DNA of 64,000 bases from Hetaerina americana (GCA_022747635.1 JAKTNV010000004.1:82682552-82746551), one strand, 5' to 3'; numbered from the stretch's first letter, positions 10,645-23,355 are shown. A program made the numbers and translations. Notes: generated by a model from the letters alone, not told the origin.

Positions 10645-13600
10645 GAACATTAATGAATTCAATTAGTAGTGAAGATCTTTTTGGTCACTTAAAATTTAAC
10701 CATGGTATATGTAATCTTGTGTATATCCCACTTTAAAACATCCCAGTAAAATTATTGATATTGATGCGAAAGTGACACTAATATACTTAACCAAAGGTCC
10801 TCCTTCCCGTTTTCTTCTGCCGGATTTATTTTCCGGTAGCAATTGCGCCAGTATTTCTGGCTCAAAATTTTGAAAGCTATTTTTCCTTTGGATTAATATT
10901 TCCATAAAAATTAAAAAGTGAAATTCAGAATTTATTAACAAAACAAATGACCAACCTCTGCAACTCAACCTCTCTCTTTTTAGGGCGTTTACGTAACACG
11001 GACTCAGCCACTCATAAATGCTTGTTCATTTCTTAACTTTTTATTTCATATTATTAATGTTCATATTTTTTTAGATTTATCTAGTTAAATATACAAATTA
11101 CGTTAAAAAGTTAAAGGATTTTTTTCCCAAGCACCATAAAACTAATCCATTATTTGGCATGGTACGCTTTCAGGGAAAGATGGGTCGCTAAGCTCTAAAT
11201 CTCCCAAAATATTTTTTTGAGATTGGAGCGTATCTTAAATGCCATCGGAATAATTCACTCCCAAAAAATAAACGCAATGAATTGTTATTAATCTCTGAGT
11301 TATGGTTAAACGAAGTGAACTTTGTGTACATTCTACCACCCATTTTTTACTGCAGCGTCGTCAACGGTTTCTCTTGCTACGGCGTCAACAGATACAGTTA
11401 AAAATATCAATTGGTATTAATCAATTTAGAACACTAGTAGGAATTGTGCGGCTGATATTGGTAAAATTCGGCATTTTGTGAACTGAACTTAATGGCACTT
11501 AAATCGGAGTAAACAGTCTGCTGAGAGTCTTGCGAAATTAAATTTCTTTTCCCTTAAACAGTTTAAATTTTAAGCGATACGAAATGATAATTAATTTTTA
11601 TAACACAAAAGTTATGAAAGTCGGCATGGTTAGCTGAACCTTTGTGCCGTTGATTTATTGTTGGAAGGGAAGGTGGTAAAATATTAATATTAATATTCAG
11701 GTAGTTTTACATTCTGCTATGAGAATTCTGCAGAAGAGATAAGAAGTAGAATGTTAATGGAAAGAAAGTGTACGAGCAAACAAAATTATTTCTTATTACT
11801 AAAGGGATTTCATATAAGACGTGGACGATAATGAAGGAGGGAGTATTAGTAAAATTTTGAAATTAAGTGATTGCGGAAAGGAATGTAGAAAGTTAAATGG
11901 ATTTTCAATTTGAGAAATGAGAACGCTTTCAGGAGAATAGGAGTGGAAACTATGATAGACGATAAGCCAAGGGGAAGGAATCTTTTATCTGGACGGCGCA
12001 GCGACTTTGTTTTGTTTGCGATAATTATAATAAAAGTCGACTGAAGGGGAGGAAGGAGGGGGACGGGAATGTTGACACAATCTATCGAAAGACAGATCCA
12101 TCAAATACGCAAGAGAATGCAATTACCGATGAAATATGAATCTAAAGTACAGGATTTTAACGTATCCCCGTTTAGCTTTTGTGTAAGGCTGGGAGGTCGT
12201 TTAACACCATTGACACTTTTTATTCGAAATAGTACGTACCCATAGAGATAAACTAAGAATTTAAAAAAGGAGAAAATTATTTGTGTTAATAATAAAAATT
12301 TGAGGAAACATCGAGGTGTTTCCATCTCTATTATGGTGTTTAATTAGGATCAGTAGATTTCCAGGATACTGATTGGAAAATATTAGGAATTCCGATACCC
12401 CACTTCCATGGTCCAAAGCATAAGTGAGTGTATGTATGTCAGCCCGTTTACATTGCGTGTATGGGATGGATGGAGTTCTTAAGTTTGCCATAGATCTTTG
12501 AGAAAATGAATTGAAACTTAATATTGAACCTGAAAATTGAATACACTAAGCGGGTTGCGAAATCAAGACGAAGGAACACATTACACTCATTGACTGTTCT
12601 AAATATTTTTGAATATATTTTATTTCCACTGTAATTATACCTAAAATATAATAACCGTTATAATATATTTAAATGACGGTAAGAAACTCATTTTGATGAA
12701 TATGACATGAATATAAGCGTGATTGCCACGTGTCGTTGACCCGCCAACTACATTTTTTGCACTGAATTACCAAAATACAAAATGGAGCATAATTGCAGAT
12801 ATTTTTAACATAATTTCCTTCCCTTAGCTTGAACGAGTTTTCAATGTTTTGTTTGCACTTATCTCAATTGACATCACAGAATCCATTTTTTTCTTGAAAT
12901 ATTTATAAATATTTTCAACGATACATTTTATTTTGAGTATCGTCAATCGGTTGAGGAAGGTTATTGCAGATAAATAAGTGATATTGAAGCTATTAACTAT
13001 ACATTGGATGATTCAAAGATAATTCTGGCTCAGTAGTTTATTTAAGAATTTTATAATTGCAACTACGTATAAATCAATAGATTGCCATAGAAAGCTGCTC
13101 CTAAGCCAATAGGCCACTTCTAAATGATATGATACTATTAAGTCAAATTTAGAGTTAGAATTGATACCTTCGATTAACAGCAACTAGGCTTGCGTACTCT
13201 ATGATGATCTAATTTGGTCAATCTGGAATGCTCTCGCCATGTCGCTCTGTATTTTGCAAAATGGAGCGCGATGAAATGAACCGTAATGGAACACCCTAGC
13301 CTCGTCTGCTCTGAAAAACGCAGATTTTGATATTTCCCCAACTCCCCTCCCGTATTAATACGAAAATCAATTAAAATCTGTGATGAAACTGTTTCATTTT
13401 AATATTTTGGTTAAAATTTTTAGGGGCGTTTTTGTTGAATTCTTCGATAAAGAGGCAAATAAAAGTAGCATGGTTGCTAAAAAATATTTATTCGCAATGG
13501 TCCAAGTTCCATCGCATGGTGACAGCATGCACAACAATCAAAAATGATAACCTTTATTATGTAGTGTAGCGAATGGGTAACACCAGATAAGAGGGAGTGG

Positions 13601-14324
13601 ATAGTTGCGTCACTATCAAAACCTTAGCCGCTAAGTATCAACTGGAAAGTAAATAGATCGCTCTTTTCTCACATTATTGAGGCTTATGATAACATGCACT
13701 TTCAACATTACCCACATGTTTATAGATATCATCTTATTAAGAGGTCGTCATTTTGGGTGCGAGCGAAAGAAATAGACCTCGAACCGGAATTCGGATATAA
13801 TTTCAGTGCCGACATCTCATATCCGAAGTCTCGCGGAGAAATCTCTACGGTTGGCAATATTATTCGCATCACAGTGTCAGCATCTGTATAATCGTCTCTG
13901 TCACAGGTTACATTAAGCGTCCTGTTTAACGCACACGTTAGACCTGATACCTGTTAGTGCAGAGGACAGATACGTAACAAATATGAACCAGCTTCAATAA
14001 CATAGTGACCAATTTTGCGTCAGTGTCACACATATGACACACCCGCTTTGTACTCACGCTCACGCACATGACCTTCACATGTTCATGTCATGTAAATAGG
14101 AAAAGGTGTGACAAAAGTTGTCTTACGAGTGTAACAAGGCAACACGTGCAAGGAACGCGTCATACTTAATGCCTGTGACGCACTGCCGTACGTCACGCGT
14201 CAAGTGTGAAAAAGAGGTGCTGACCAATGAACAGCGAAAACATGAGAAACATGCAGATGTTATTCTCCCAAAAGAAAATCGGCATTGCCAGAACATCTCA
14301 AAATTGTGTGCTTTTAAAAAATTA
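10645..14324. other. AT-rich intergenic DNA
   Basis: Almost 3.7 kb with no frame, repeat or RNA gene that I recognise. Short frames are scattered without family resemblance. Confidence 0.45.
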
Positions 14325-14396
14325 GGGCTCGTCCGGGATTTGAACCCGGGACCTCTCGCACCCTAAGCGAGAATCATACCCCTAGACCAACGAGCC
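14325..14396 (-). tRNA. tRNA-Pro (anticodon AGG)
   Basis: The reverse complement is identical over all 72 nt to the tRNA-Pro at 352-423. It has the same acceptor stem, the AGG anticodon in a TTAGGGT loop, intact A and B boxes and discriminator C. On the minus strand a six-T run follows closely after the 3' end, a good Pol III terminator. Flanking DNA differs from the first copy, so the identity is restricted to the gene itself. Confidence 0.97.
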
Positions 14397-15914
14397 ACTT
14401 GTTAGCTCTCGCGTAAAGACAACTTTCTTATCGTGTTCTACTTTCCATGCCAGCGGAGGGATGGAATTTCCAGTCCGATAACTCAGTTTTCACTTTCGCG
14501 CGTCCGTTTGCCGAGTATGGCCGACTCTCGGCTGTTGGAGAGCGCTAAGCATAAATACCAATGATATTACTACGAATTATCAGCAGTTTGATGATATCAC
14601 AATCAGTTGTGAATCACTACTTCTTCGTTATCGTTATCTAAACATAAGGTAATAAACAACGCTCATTGCTCCGTTATACAAAGCAATACAGCAATGTAAT
14701 AGGCGGTTGCAAATATGAAGAACATTTTTCGTATAAAAGCTCTTACTCATCAAGTCGACTGAAAACACTCAAGACTCAACTGAATACACTGAAGTACAAT
14801 GATCGCGGTCGATTAGGATTTAGAGTCATCGTTTCTAGACAGCTATGACTTAGCCATGAAACCTATAGATTATTAATTGCGATGTTAATTCTTCAAGTAT
14901 CAATTGAAAGGAAGTCTGTCACATGGACTTGGACAAAATCATCTTTGGTGTCTAGAGAGGAATAGAAATCACGGAATATGATGTACTAGGATAACATACT
15001 CATTCTGAGTTGACTTTTGATGAAGAATTTCAAATAGTTTATTGATCCTATTACTTCACAAAGAAGAGTAGCATTGGTAATTCTGACTAGACACTATGCT
15101 ACACCTCTGAATTCTCAAGAATAAATATCACACAAATAAAGAATTTAAGAATAAGCGTATTTGAATAGTTAGGTTGTAATAACAGTAGGAATATTGGTTT
15201 TGTTGTGTGCTTACTTTGCGTGTGAAATGTTTAGGGCTTATCAAAAAGACGGGCTCGGGTCACTCTTGTGAATCTCTTTAAATCGACCCTGGGATAGTGG
15301 CGCTAACTTACGTGAAGGAAGAAGTTCATCTAGGGGAGATCAGAACTAGTTAACTTTGAATCGTGGGGGAAGGATATCGAATAAAGATTATTCTCAGAGC
15401 GCCAAAAGAAATCCGAGTGACAACTCTAATACCTTGCTGCAAATCAATAGTAAATTTAAACTGTGAAAATTCTCTGATAAAAAAATCCAGTAGCATTAGG
15501 GAGCGTCCTTTTGTAGAAGGAGATGCTCTTAGAGTAGTGGCATATATTAACCAGCCAGACCAGACCAGACCAGAACCCCATTTTGTCTGGGCGTTTGCCC
15601 TATCTTGTAAAACTGCTTCGGTGCGACATCGTCCACCCCTTCAGCTGTAGTGGTTGTACAATTTCACATGGGATATAATAACAAACGAAAGTGTAAGTGA
15701 CGAACGTGTACCTTTCCAGTGTTAGTGAAGGAGAAGTTGAAAGAAAGACCACTAGTGGGTTGGCAATTGGCCGTAAATTAAGAAGAGAAACTAAATTAAA
15801 TTACCTTAACTTAAGGGCTGGAACATGTTGCCCATTATCACGTCAACACGACGTTAACTAATCCTATATATTTTAAAATTAAACATATTACTATAAATCT
15901 GGTCTACAAACAAC
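14397..15914. other. AT-rich intergenic DNA
   Basis: No recognisable gene. A very short (CCAGA)n run lies around 15553-15580. Confidence 0.45.
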
Positions 15915-16214
15915 TTTTTTTTTTTTGTTTTGCATATACAATTTATATTTATGTATAAATATATATATATTTTTCCTTTCCGGTTTTTTTCCTTTCTTTT
16001 TTTTATGTTATTAATTTTTTTTCCTGTTTTTTTTTTCCTCTCCGATAGGCATTTGGTTGCCCGACAAGCCCGTAACATTGATTCGAGCCTGGGCCATCTG
16101 GCAAAGAAATTATAATTTTAATTATAATTGTTATTTGATTAAATACTAACAAGTATTGTAATACTTAAAATATAAAAATAAGAAGTAAAAGTCATAGGAA
16201 AGAATTCGGTTTTG

Positions 16215-19200
16215 TTACCGAAATATGATTTCTTTTGGAAGTCTGTAGCTCGGACGGCGTTTTCTATGTAGGGAGTAATCCCATATGTTTTTTGTAAGCG
16301 TGTTACGTGGAAGGGACCTCTCGAGTCGTTCAGCTTGCGCTCGAATGAAGTCGTGTACTTTAGGTATTTTGTGTGCGTTTCTGATCTCGTGTATTGGTAC
16401 GAGTTTACTCTGGTTTGTGAGGTAGCGAAGTGTTTTATTCTGGAATGTTTCTAAGCGATTTCTGTCTGTTTTTGTCGCGTTTCCGAAAATTTCGCAACCG
16501 TACAGCATCCTGGGGCGAACATAAGTATGATCGACCATTTGGACATGCAAGTGGAATGGACTTCTTTTAAATGTTACCTTAATAATTTAATAGCACATTT
16601 TGGTAAGAAACTGAACTCAAATTTGACATAGATTAGTTAATTTCATAATATTTATCACAAATTAACCCTATACCTTTAATTGGTTATTTGTTAAAGGAAG
16701 AAATAATCAAATGTGTTTTGTGATTATGAGATTAAAAATCTCGCAAAATTAAATACAGGTGTAATTAGCAGCCAACATAAATGTATAAAACCAACGAAAT
16801 GTTTCCTGAATCATGAAAAACTATGGCTCGACGGAGCGTTGGTACCTCTGCCCAAATTATAGCCCCGTTGGTATACTAGGATAGGCAAAGATGCCAAATA
16901 AATTCGGTTGGTCTGTGATACTTGAGGAGTTTTTGCGGTGGTAAACAAAGGGAGAAATGTTGAAGAGCATATTGGTTATGAAGGTATGTGAATAGAATGC
17001 ACCTGTTTCACCTTTTTGATCAAGGTAGTATGTAAGGTAAAGTCTAATCTTTGCCCGGTGCGTGAGGCGCGATTTGGTACACAAGAGTGGGGATAGGAGT
17101 GATCTAGTGCCCCTTGCTATTTGTAAGGCATGCTGTACGTGCGTGGCCCATGTCAGTCTGTAATCGAAATGTATCCCTAAGAATTTGTGTGAGGATTTCG
17201 TCGGAATACGCACGGATTGAAAGGTTAGAGGTTTTTTTGGGAAATAACTTCGTCTCCTCCGAAAGTCGACAACAACACTTTTCTCAGCATTAATTGTTAC
17301 TTTCGAGTCGACGGTCCACTTTTCAAGTAAAGAGAGGTGGTTTTGTATCTTTCGGAAGGCACACGTGCCGCTCCAAGATCTTGCCGCGATAGCAGTATCG
17401 TCGGCGAACATGAAAGTTTGAGTTTGTGGAGAAGAAGGAAGATCGTTGACATAGCAGTTGAAGAGAGTAGGAGATAATATGGCGCCCTGCGGGACGCCAC
17501 AATTTATGTTTCCCGGTTGACAGAGCTCCGTTTTCGGCGACATGTATAGCTCGTGAAGCGAGAAAACTATGGATCATCTTGATGAGATGTATTGGAACCC
17601 CGATTTTAATTAATTTAAGTATCAATCCATCATGCCAGACTTGGTCGAATGCCTTGGCCACATCCAAGAACAACACTGCAATGTGTTGGTTGTTCTGCAT
17701 GCCGTGGCTGATATACTCTGCTAGTCTGAGTATTTGCAGGGAGGTGGAATGTCCTTCCCGGAATCCCATTTGTTCCGGCCGTATTACGTCATTGGTCCGT
17801 AGGAAGAAGTCTAGACGGGCTTTCAAAATCATTTCAAACAGTTTAGAGATAGAGGAAAGTAAAGATATAGGTCTGCGGTTAAGAGGAATTGTCGGGTCTT
17901 TGCCTGGTTTGGCAAGCAGGCAAAGTTTTGCTATTTTCCAGGAATCGGGAAAATAGCAAGAGGAAAGACAGTTATTAAATAAGCCCAGCAAATGACGAAC
18001 GGCCGGCAGTGGCGCGTTCTTTAAATGCCTGTTTGAAATGTCATCAATACCCGGGGCTTTTTTCGGGTTCAAGTATTTAATTGTCATTCTTAGCTCCGTC
18101 TCTGTAACTGGTTGGAAAGGCGGAGTCGGAAGGAAACTTAGGCTACTTACAGCAGCCTCAGCCTCCCCGTCCTCCACAGTTCTTGGCCAGTCATTTCGAA
18201 GAGTCATGGTTCCCTGAAATGCGTTGGCGAGGATTTCTGCCTTGTCATTGGCGTCAAAATACAAGTTGTTATTGTGCCTGATGGGCTGGTCAGGACGTCC
18301 TTTTTTGGTCAATTGCTTAGCAACCTTCCAAAGGGAACCGTCGTCGAAGGAAAGGTTGTCGAGTTTGTCTCTCCATTGGTCATTGAACCGATTTCTGATC
18401 TCGCGTTTGACGCAGGACGCGAAAAAGTTATAACGCCGTTTATAGGCGCCATCCCTGGTTCGCGCCCATTGTCTGCGGGCCTTGTTACGCTGTTTTATGA
18501 GCATCAGGATGTCGTCGGGTAGGGCATTTGAAGGGGATGGATGAGGGTACGGGAGTGATGCAAGTGCATGCGCTTCCCGCATTGTTTCTGTAATGGCAAG
18601 GACATGCGCGTCAATATCCTGCCTGTCTGAGGAATGTGGGATGGGGATTGCTGTGAAGGCGTTTTCTGTAAGGGTGGCGAACTGTTTCCAGTTCGTTCTT
18701 ACAGGGATGGAAGGAGGTTGCTCATAAGGGACAGTCGCAATGTTGGCTTTAATCGGGTAATGATCACTGGAGAGATCGGGTAGTACCGTTGGAGTCTCTA
18801 TGACAGGTAAGTTTTTGGTAAGGCAGAAATCGAGGATGTCCTCTCCTCCACGACTGTCAATGTGCGTCGCCGTTAGTGGCACTTCAACGTCTAGCCTGAT
18901 GGAGTTTACAATATTAAGCAAACGCCGGCCATTACTATTCGCGGACCGACACCCCCATTCTGAATGTTTTGAATTCCAATCGCCGATGGCTACGACGCGT
19001 CTGTCAGCCGGGAATAAGGGACGAATTTCGTCAGTAACAATAGTTTTACCACAAGGTTGGTAAGCTGAATAGATGTCAAGGTCACCTATGGGAGTTGGGA
19101 GTCGTATTCCGACGCATTCTAATGTACTAAGGGCGTGTGCTTTCAATGCCTTGTGTTTTATTGAGGATTTAACTGCGATAAGCACGCCTCCACCGCGAGC

Positions 19201-19392
19201 GGATGGGCGGTCTCGCCGATATGTGTTATAATTAGGTATTGTGAATTTGTGACTTGGTTTCAGATGCGTCTCCTGAAGGGCGACTACATCAAAATTGCCA
19301 GAGCTTATAAAGTTTTTGAATTCCCGTTGGCGGCCGAGTATGCCGTTGCAATTCCAACTGAGGAGGCAAATGTTGCGGAGCTTACTAGTCAT
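16215..19392 (-). pseudogene. Jockey ORF2 (APE endonuclease + reverse transcriptase)
   Basis: The first 689-codon frame (19392-17323) carries endonuclease motifs LLSWNCNGI, LQETHLKP, AIGDWNSKH and SSDHYPI. RT motifs follow: KPGKDPTIPLNRRPISLL, FREGHSTSLQILRLAEY and LDVAKAFDQVWHDGL. A frameshift near 17525 moves the rest into another frame, with GVPQGAILSPTLF and the catalytic FADD (FMFADDTAIAARS). Coding then stops at LYLTY (about 17030) and resumes at TYVRPRMLYGCEIFG (about 16530), separated by inserted DNA. The C-terminal part (to 16215) is intact. The product would nick target DNA and copy the element RNA; it is non-functional here. Confidence 0.92.
16531..17027. mobile_element. Unidentified ~0.5 kb insertion inside Jockey ORF2
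   Basis: The Jockey protein similarity breaks after LYLTY and continues with YVRPRML about 500 bp away, so this block was inserted. It is AT-rich and encodes nothing recognisable. The two ends share only weak inverted similarity (TTGATC and ATGATC close to the boundaries), which is not enough to name a transposon family. The exact insertion points and any target duplication could not be fixed by eye. Confidence 0.6.
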
Positions 19393-21112
19393 TAAGCTCG
19401 TGCAACTCGCATAATTGCTGGAGCATAAAGATTTTTTTCTCCGTTTTTGTCTTTAAGAGACTTAACTGGTTGTGTATTGACATGAAATATCCAAATAGTG
19501 ACTGTTCTCCGTGTACGGGATTTGAAGTAGGGAGATTTGGTAGGTGACTGTTAGAGGAAGAAGAGGACTGTGAAATAGCGCCACCGGGCATTAGAGGGTT
19601 GATAACATGGGGAGGAGGGATTCTAGGAGGGGGTAAGGAGGGAAATAGGTTGGTGGCAGCAAAAGATGTTTGGCCCTGCAAAGGACCTTGAGCTCGTGGA
19701 GCCCAAGCGTTCCTGTTGGGAGCCGGGGCAGGTATAAATGTTTTCCCTTGGTCTGATCCTCGGGAGTTTGTGTCGCGCTTTTCACGCGCCAATCGTCGCT
19801 GGTTTTCCCATTTAAAAACGGGACATCCGCGATAATTGGCTGGGTGGTCCATTGCACAATTCACGCACCTCGCGGGCGTAGTGCGGTCTTTTTTTCCGCA
19901 TTCGGTCGTTAGGTGCGCGCCGGCGCACTTAACGCAACGGGGCCGAATGTCGCAATAATTTTTTGTATGCCCGAAGCCCTGGCATTTGTGGCACTGTATC
20001 ACGCCCTTAGGTTTTGTGAATTTAGTGATGTTTACTCGCATGGTCAGCAGTCATTCGACTTTGAGGAGATCTCCTGGTTGTGGGTCTTTGGTGAGTATTA
20101 CGTGGAAAACTGGTATCAGTCTCTTGGTGCCTGTGGTTTTCCCTAGTTCTCTATCTTTTAGGGTAGGCTTAGTAGTAGTTAATTGGGTAACGCTTTTGGT
20201 TACGAACCCTAGACGTTTCAGTTCGTCTTCCAAATCAGTCGAGCTGACGTCGCCTACCAGGTTTCTAACACAGAATTCACTGAGTCTGTCGGTGGGAATC
20301 TGGTACGAAGAGAATTCTAATTCCCTTTTGCGCAAAATTTCTTTCGTCTTAAAGTAATCTGCAACGTTTGCGCAATTGATGGCGACCCTGTTCAGTCCTT
20401 TAAGCGTGCACTTAGGGGGGGTGAGGAGGTTCGTTGTAAGCTCCTTTGACAGCTCTACCCACCCAGTAACGTTGTGAACTGTAATTGCTGGGATTTTGGT
20501 GGTTTTTGGGACAGAGGGCTGAGCCTCCATCACCTCCGGCGTGTCTAAGGGGGCAAAACTATTCGTTTGCGTTATCTCTGGGGATTCCACTACCCTGCGT
20601 CTTTTTAAGGGTGTGCCTTTCTTTCTGGAAACGACAGTGAAGCTGTCGTCATCCTAACCATGCGAGGTTTGCGCTTGTGGGCCAGTGTGTGTATTCATAG
20701 CGAGCGGGAGGGCTAAAGTGGCTTCCGCTGAAGAGGTGGACGGTTGGCATGGTTGGTCACAATCGGGGACAATGGTGTCCTTTGCACGTGGCTCGTTTGG
20801 TTTTTGAGCTTTTGATTTTAACAGTTTTTCTCTGTTAATGGCCGCTATAGCTATTGCTACAGCAGGAGACGGTGAGGCCGGTGTATGCGATTCACTCGCG
20901 TAACCGGTGTTTCCAGAATGCATGATTTTAACGGCCCCTTCTGGTTTCAATGACGGATCTAGAGAGCAGTTTTCTGCGTTTTTAGGAGCCTCCTTTGAAG
21001 GGGGGCCATTTTTGTTGGGTACCGTAAGGGTGTGTACCGGTTTAAACATGCCCTGCAACGGCAGTGCAGGGGGCAGTGTTTTACCCTGTCCCTGGGCCTT
21101 TTCGATGTCCAT
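19385..21112 (-). pseudogene. Jockey ORF1 (Gag-like, zinc-knuckle protein)
   Basis: One reading frame runs through about 575 codons and is interrupted by TAG at 20654-20656 and TGA at 20051-20053, with no frameshift. The N-terminal third is low-complexity, Pro/Ala-rich. The middle region (about 20590-20051) resembles the RNA-binding Gag domain of Jockey ORF1. After it come three knuckles: CHKCQGFGHTKNYC, CVKCAGAHLTTEC and CVNCAMDHPANYRGC. Such proteins bind the element RNA in the ribonucleoprotein particle. The frame stays open upstream of the chosen Met (21112) for about 40 codons, so the original start may lie further upstream. ORF2 follows with an 8-nt overlap. Confidence 0.88.
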
Positions 21113-21162
21113 TAGAAGGACAGGATTAGCCTTCGGAGCGATATGTTTCGGAGCAAGAGTTT

Positions 21163-21343
21163 GCTCCGAAATGGTACGATACCCCCGAAGGGGTTTACAA
21201 TAAGACTGTAGCGTACATGAACAATGCTACAAACAAAATTTTCCTTAGATATTAAAGTTAGTCTCTTAAATTTAATAATTGCTTGTTAATTGTCGAAAAT
21301 TAGGAATTTTCGAAAATTCAGATTGCTCCGAAATGGTACGATA
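21163..21343. repeat. Direct repeat upstream of Jockey ORF1
   Basis: The 19-nt word GCTCCGAAATGGTACGATA occurs at 21163-21181 and again at 21325-21343, 162 bp apart. It lies in the presumed 5' region of the Jockey element. Repeated 5' UTR or promoter units are known in some LINEs, but this may also be a chance remnant. Confidence 0.6.
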
Positions 21344-21350
21344 GTACTTA

Positions 21351-21630
21351 TATAGTTGTTTTTAGGGACACCCTAGCGTGGGGACCCACCCGGTTACCCA
21401 GTAAGTGCAATGCACCTTACGGTGCTTTACTGGATTGCCGAAATGAGGCGACCGCTTTATATTGATGAGGCGCAGAGCGCCACCCGAGAGTGAGTAAGTG
21501 GTGCTGAGTTAGCCACTCCTCCCGGGTGCCTTGCAGCCTGGGCTATAATACCCTTTGTCTGGATGGCAGCAGCTTTCTCCACCGCAGTTTTCTCTCTTGA
21601 GTATCGATTGTGTTATTTGAAAAAACTTCA
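21351..21630. other. GC-richer segment left of the CTGTCT microsatellite
   Basis: Moderately GC-rich, with a possible short hairpin (AAGTGCAATGCACCTT region near 21403). It may be the 5' UTR of the Jockey element or flanking DNA; no coding similarity was seen. Confidence 0.35.
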
Positions 21631-21716
21631 GTCTGTGTTGTCTCTGTCTCTGTCTCCTGTCTGCCTGTCTCCTGTCTGGTGTCTCCTGTCTCCTGTCTCT
21701 GTCTCTGTCTTGTCTT
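21631..21716. repeat. (CTGTCT/CTCCTG)n simple repeat
   Basis: Imperfect runs of TCTCTG and TCTCCTG units on the plus strand form a polypyrimidine-biased microsatellite. Confidence 0.9.
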
Positions 21717-22114
21717 ATTAACCAGCCAGCATTATTTATGCCACTTTTATAGTTTATTATCTACACATTCGCCATCCAATTCTGTCTCATAGACTATAAA
21801 AGTCACACATTGGTGGTCCCAGTTTCTTTCACTGTAGGAGTGTAATTTTCCATGAATAAATCTACATTTGCTTTTGCCTTCCTACACCAAGGCGCGTGGC
21901 ATGGATTGTTAGGTATCTAGGCAGTAGGGTCATTGGTGATCATTGAATTATAAATTTTTACTAAGGTTTATCCAGAAAACGCCTTTCAATGCCTGTGCCA
22001 TCCCCACCATCAGGCAAAATATAAGGGATAAAGTTCTTTGAATAAGTAAGATCTGGTGCTTTCTCAGCGTATTTGCTTAATGAAGTTTTCTAGGATCTTA
22101 AACCGGGTGAGGAG

Positions 22115-22227
22115 TTCCAAATTGGCCGACGTTTCGATGCTCGACTCGTGAAACGTCCTCAGGGTAGATACTATATACCATGAGGACGATGGAAAGGTAA
22201 AGCATCGAAACTTCGGCCAATATGGAA
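22115..22227. repeat. 113-nt nested near-palindrome
   Basis: The arm 22115-22140 is the inverted complement of 22202-22227 with 24 of 26 matches. A concentric inner pair (CGTCCTCA at 22154-22161 and TGAGGACG at 22181-22188) shares the same centre near 22171. The DNA or RNA could fold into one long hairpin with two paired segments. The motif ATCGAAAC...TCGGCC in the arms resembles sequence I associate with Penelope-like element ends, but I cannot confirm this. Confidence 0.88.
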
Positions 22228-23355
22228 CCCCTTTTCCGGTGGAAGACCTGAGAAAAAGTCTTCTTAAGAATAAATTTTTAACTATGAATATCAGGTCTCC
22301 ATGGTCAAGCATCAGCAGTGAGACTAACATATTCGAATTTTATGCTATGTCAAATCATCCAAACAATTATTTGCCTCCAAATTCGACGCATTTCCAACTA
22401 CTGTAAATACAGCATGCAATTAAAATTTTCCACGCAAGAGATAAATAGGACAAAAATGGTGAGGTGTATATAATTTAGTGAACAGCTCTTCTTGTATTCA
22501 GTCAAATGTACAGCTTGGGTTTGTTCAGGGGCATTACTCTGATTTTGAGCACGGAACTCTCCAATTGACCGTTAGTTTTCCACTAAGTTACCTTGTCGCC
22601 AAGGAATTAAGATATAGAAAGCCGGAATATATATGGATTAAGGAAGTGGGAAGGACAAAAATCAAGCGTAGGGAAAGTTTACCATAAAGGTCAATTCAGG
22701 CTAATAGCTAACTTTGACGGTAAATAATTCGCCATAATAACTTCTTAGTTTACAAGTTTACACACATTTCGTATTAAAGAACTAATTAGACCAAATGTAG
22801 GCTGCATTAAATATATGAAAGGAGTTATGATAGAACAGAATAAATACATGCCATAAACAAGTACGAGTGTAATTAATACATAGACGTAAAATTGCAGTCT
22901 ACGGCACGACAATGGTTACCGCGGGGTTGGTTTTTTTTTATTTGCGGTACACGACATACGGGAAGTTACATGGTAAAATAATACATTAACCCCGCTGTAA
23001 TCATCGTAGTGTCGTTGATTACAATTTTACGCATATAAATGTATTGCAAATCGTGTTCTACATTAGACCTACGAATTTATGTGTAATAAGTGTAAATTTG
23101 AACACAACTAATTTACGTTCACCAATTAATCCTACAAAAATCTAACCAACAGATAAAAACGCTAAATGGCGTTGATTATTCCTAAATATCTCTCCTCAAG
23201 ACGGAATGACCATAACTACAGTACATGTTCATTTGAGCTCGTGAAAAATATTGATGGGGAAATAAACACATTTTTGGCACTCTGACATTGCTGACATTAC
23301 CAATGATTGGCATAACTTAAAGGGGGAAATCTCATTCCCTCATTTAAAGTGATTG
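22228..23355. other. AT-rich DNA, nothing recognised
   Basis: No gene or clear repeat seen between the palindrome and the target-site duplication of LINE-A copy 2. Confidence 0.45.

Larger units (their letters stand above)
15915..21250 (-). mobile_element. Jockey-clade LINE, near full length, disabled
   Basis: On the minus strand this element has ORF1 with three zinc knuckles, ORF2 with APE endonuclease and RT, and a 3' UTR ending in a long A-rich tail (the T-rich stretch at 15915-16045). The ORF1 stop and ORF2 start overlap in ATGACTAG at 19385-19392, an arrangement known in Jockey-type elements. Lesions: two in-frame stops in ORF1 (20654-20656 and 20051-20053), one frameshift in ORF2 near 17525, and a ~0.5 kb insertion inside ORF2 (about 16531-17027). 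The 5' boundary is uncertain; the UTR may reach about 21590. Confidence 0.88.

Noticed and set aside
21780..21860. TATAAAAG, AATAAA and TGGTGGTCCC resembling LTR promoter, poly(A) signal and PBS
   Set aside because: The TATA box lies too close to the putative PBS, and no paired LTR exists in the window.
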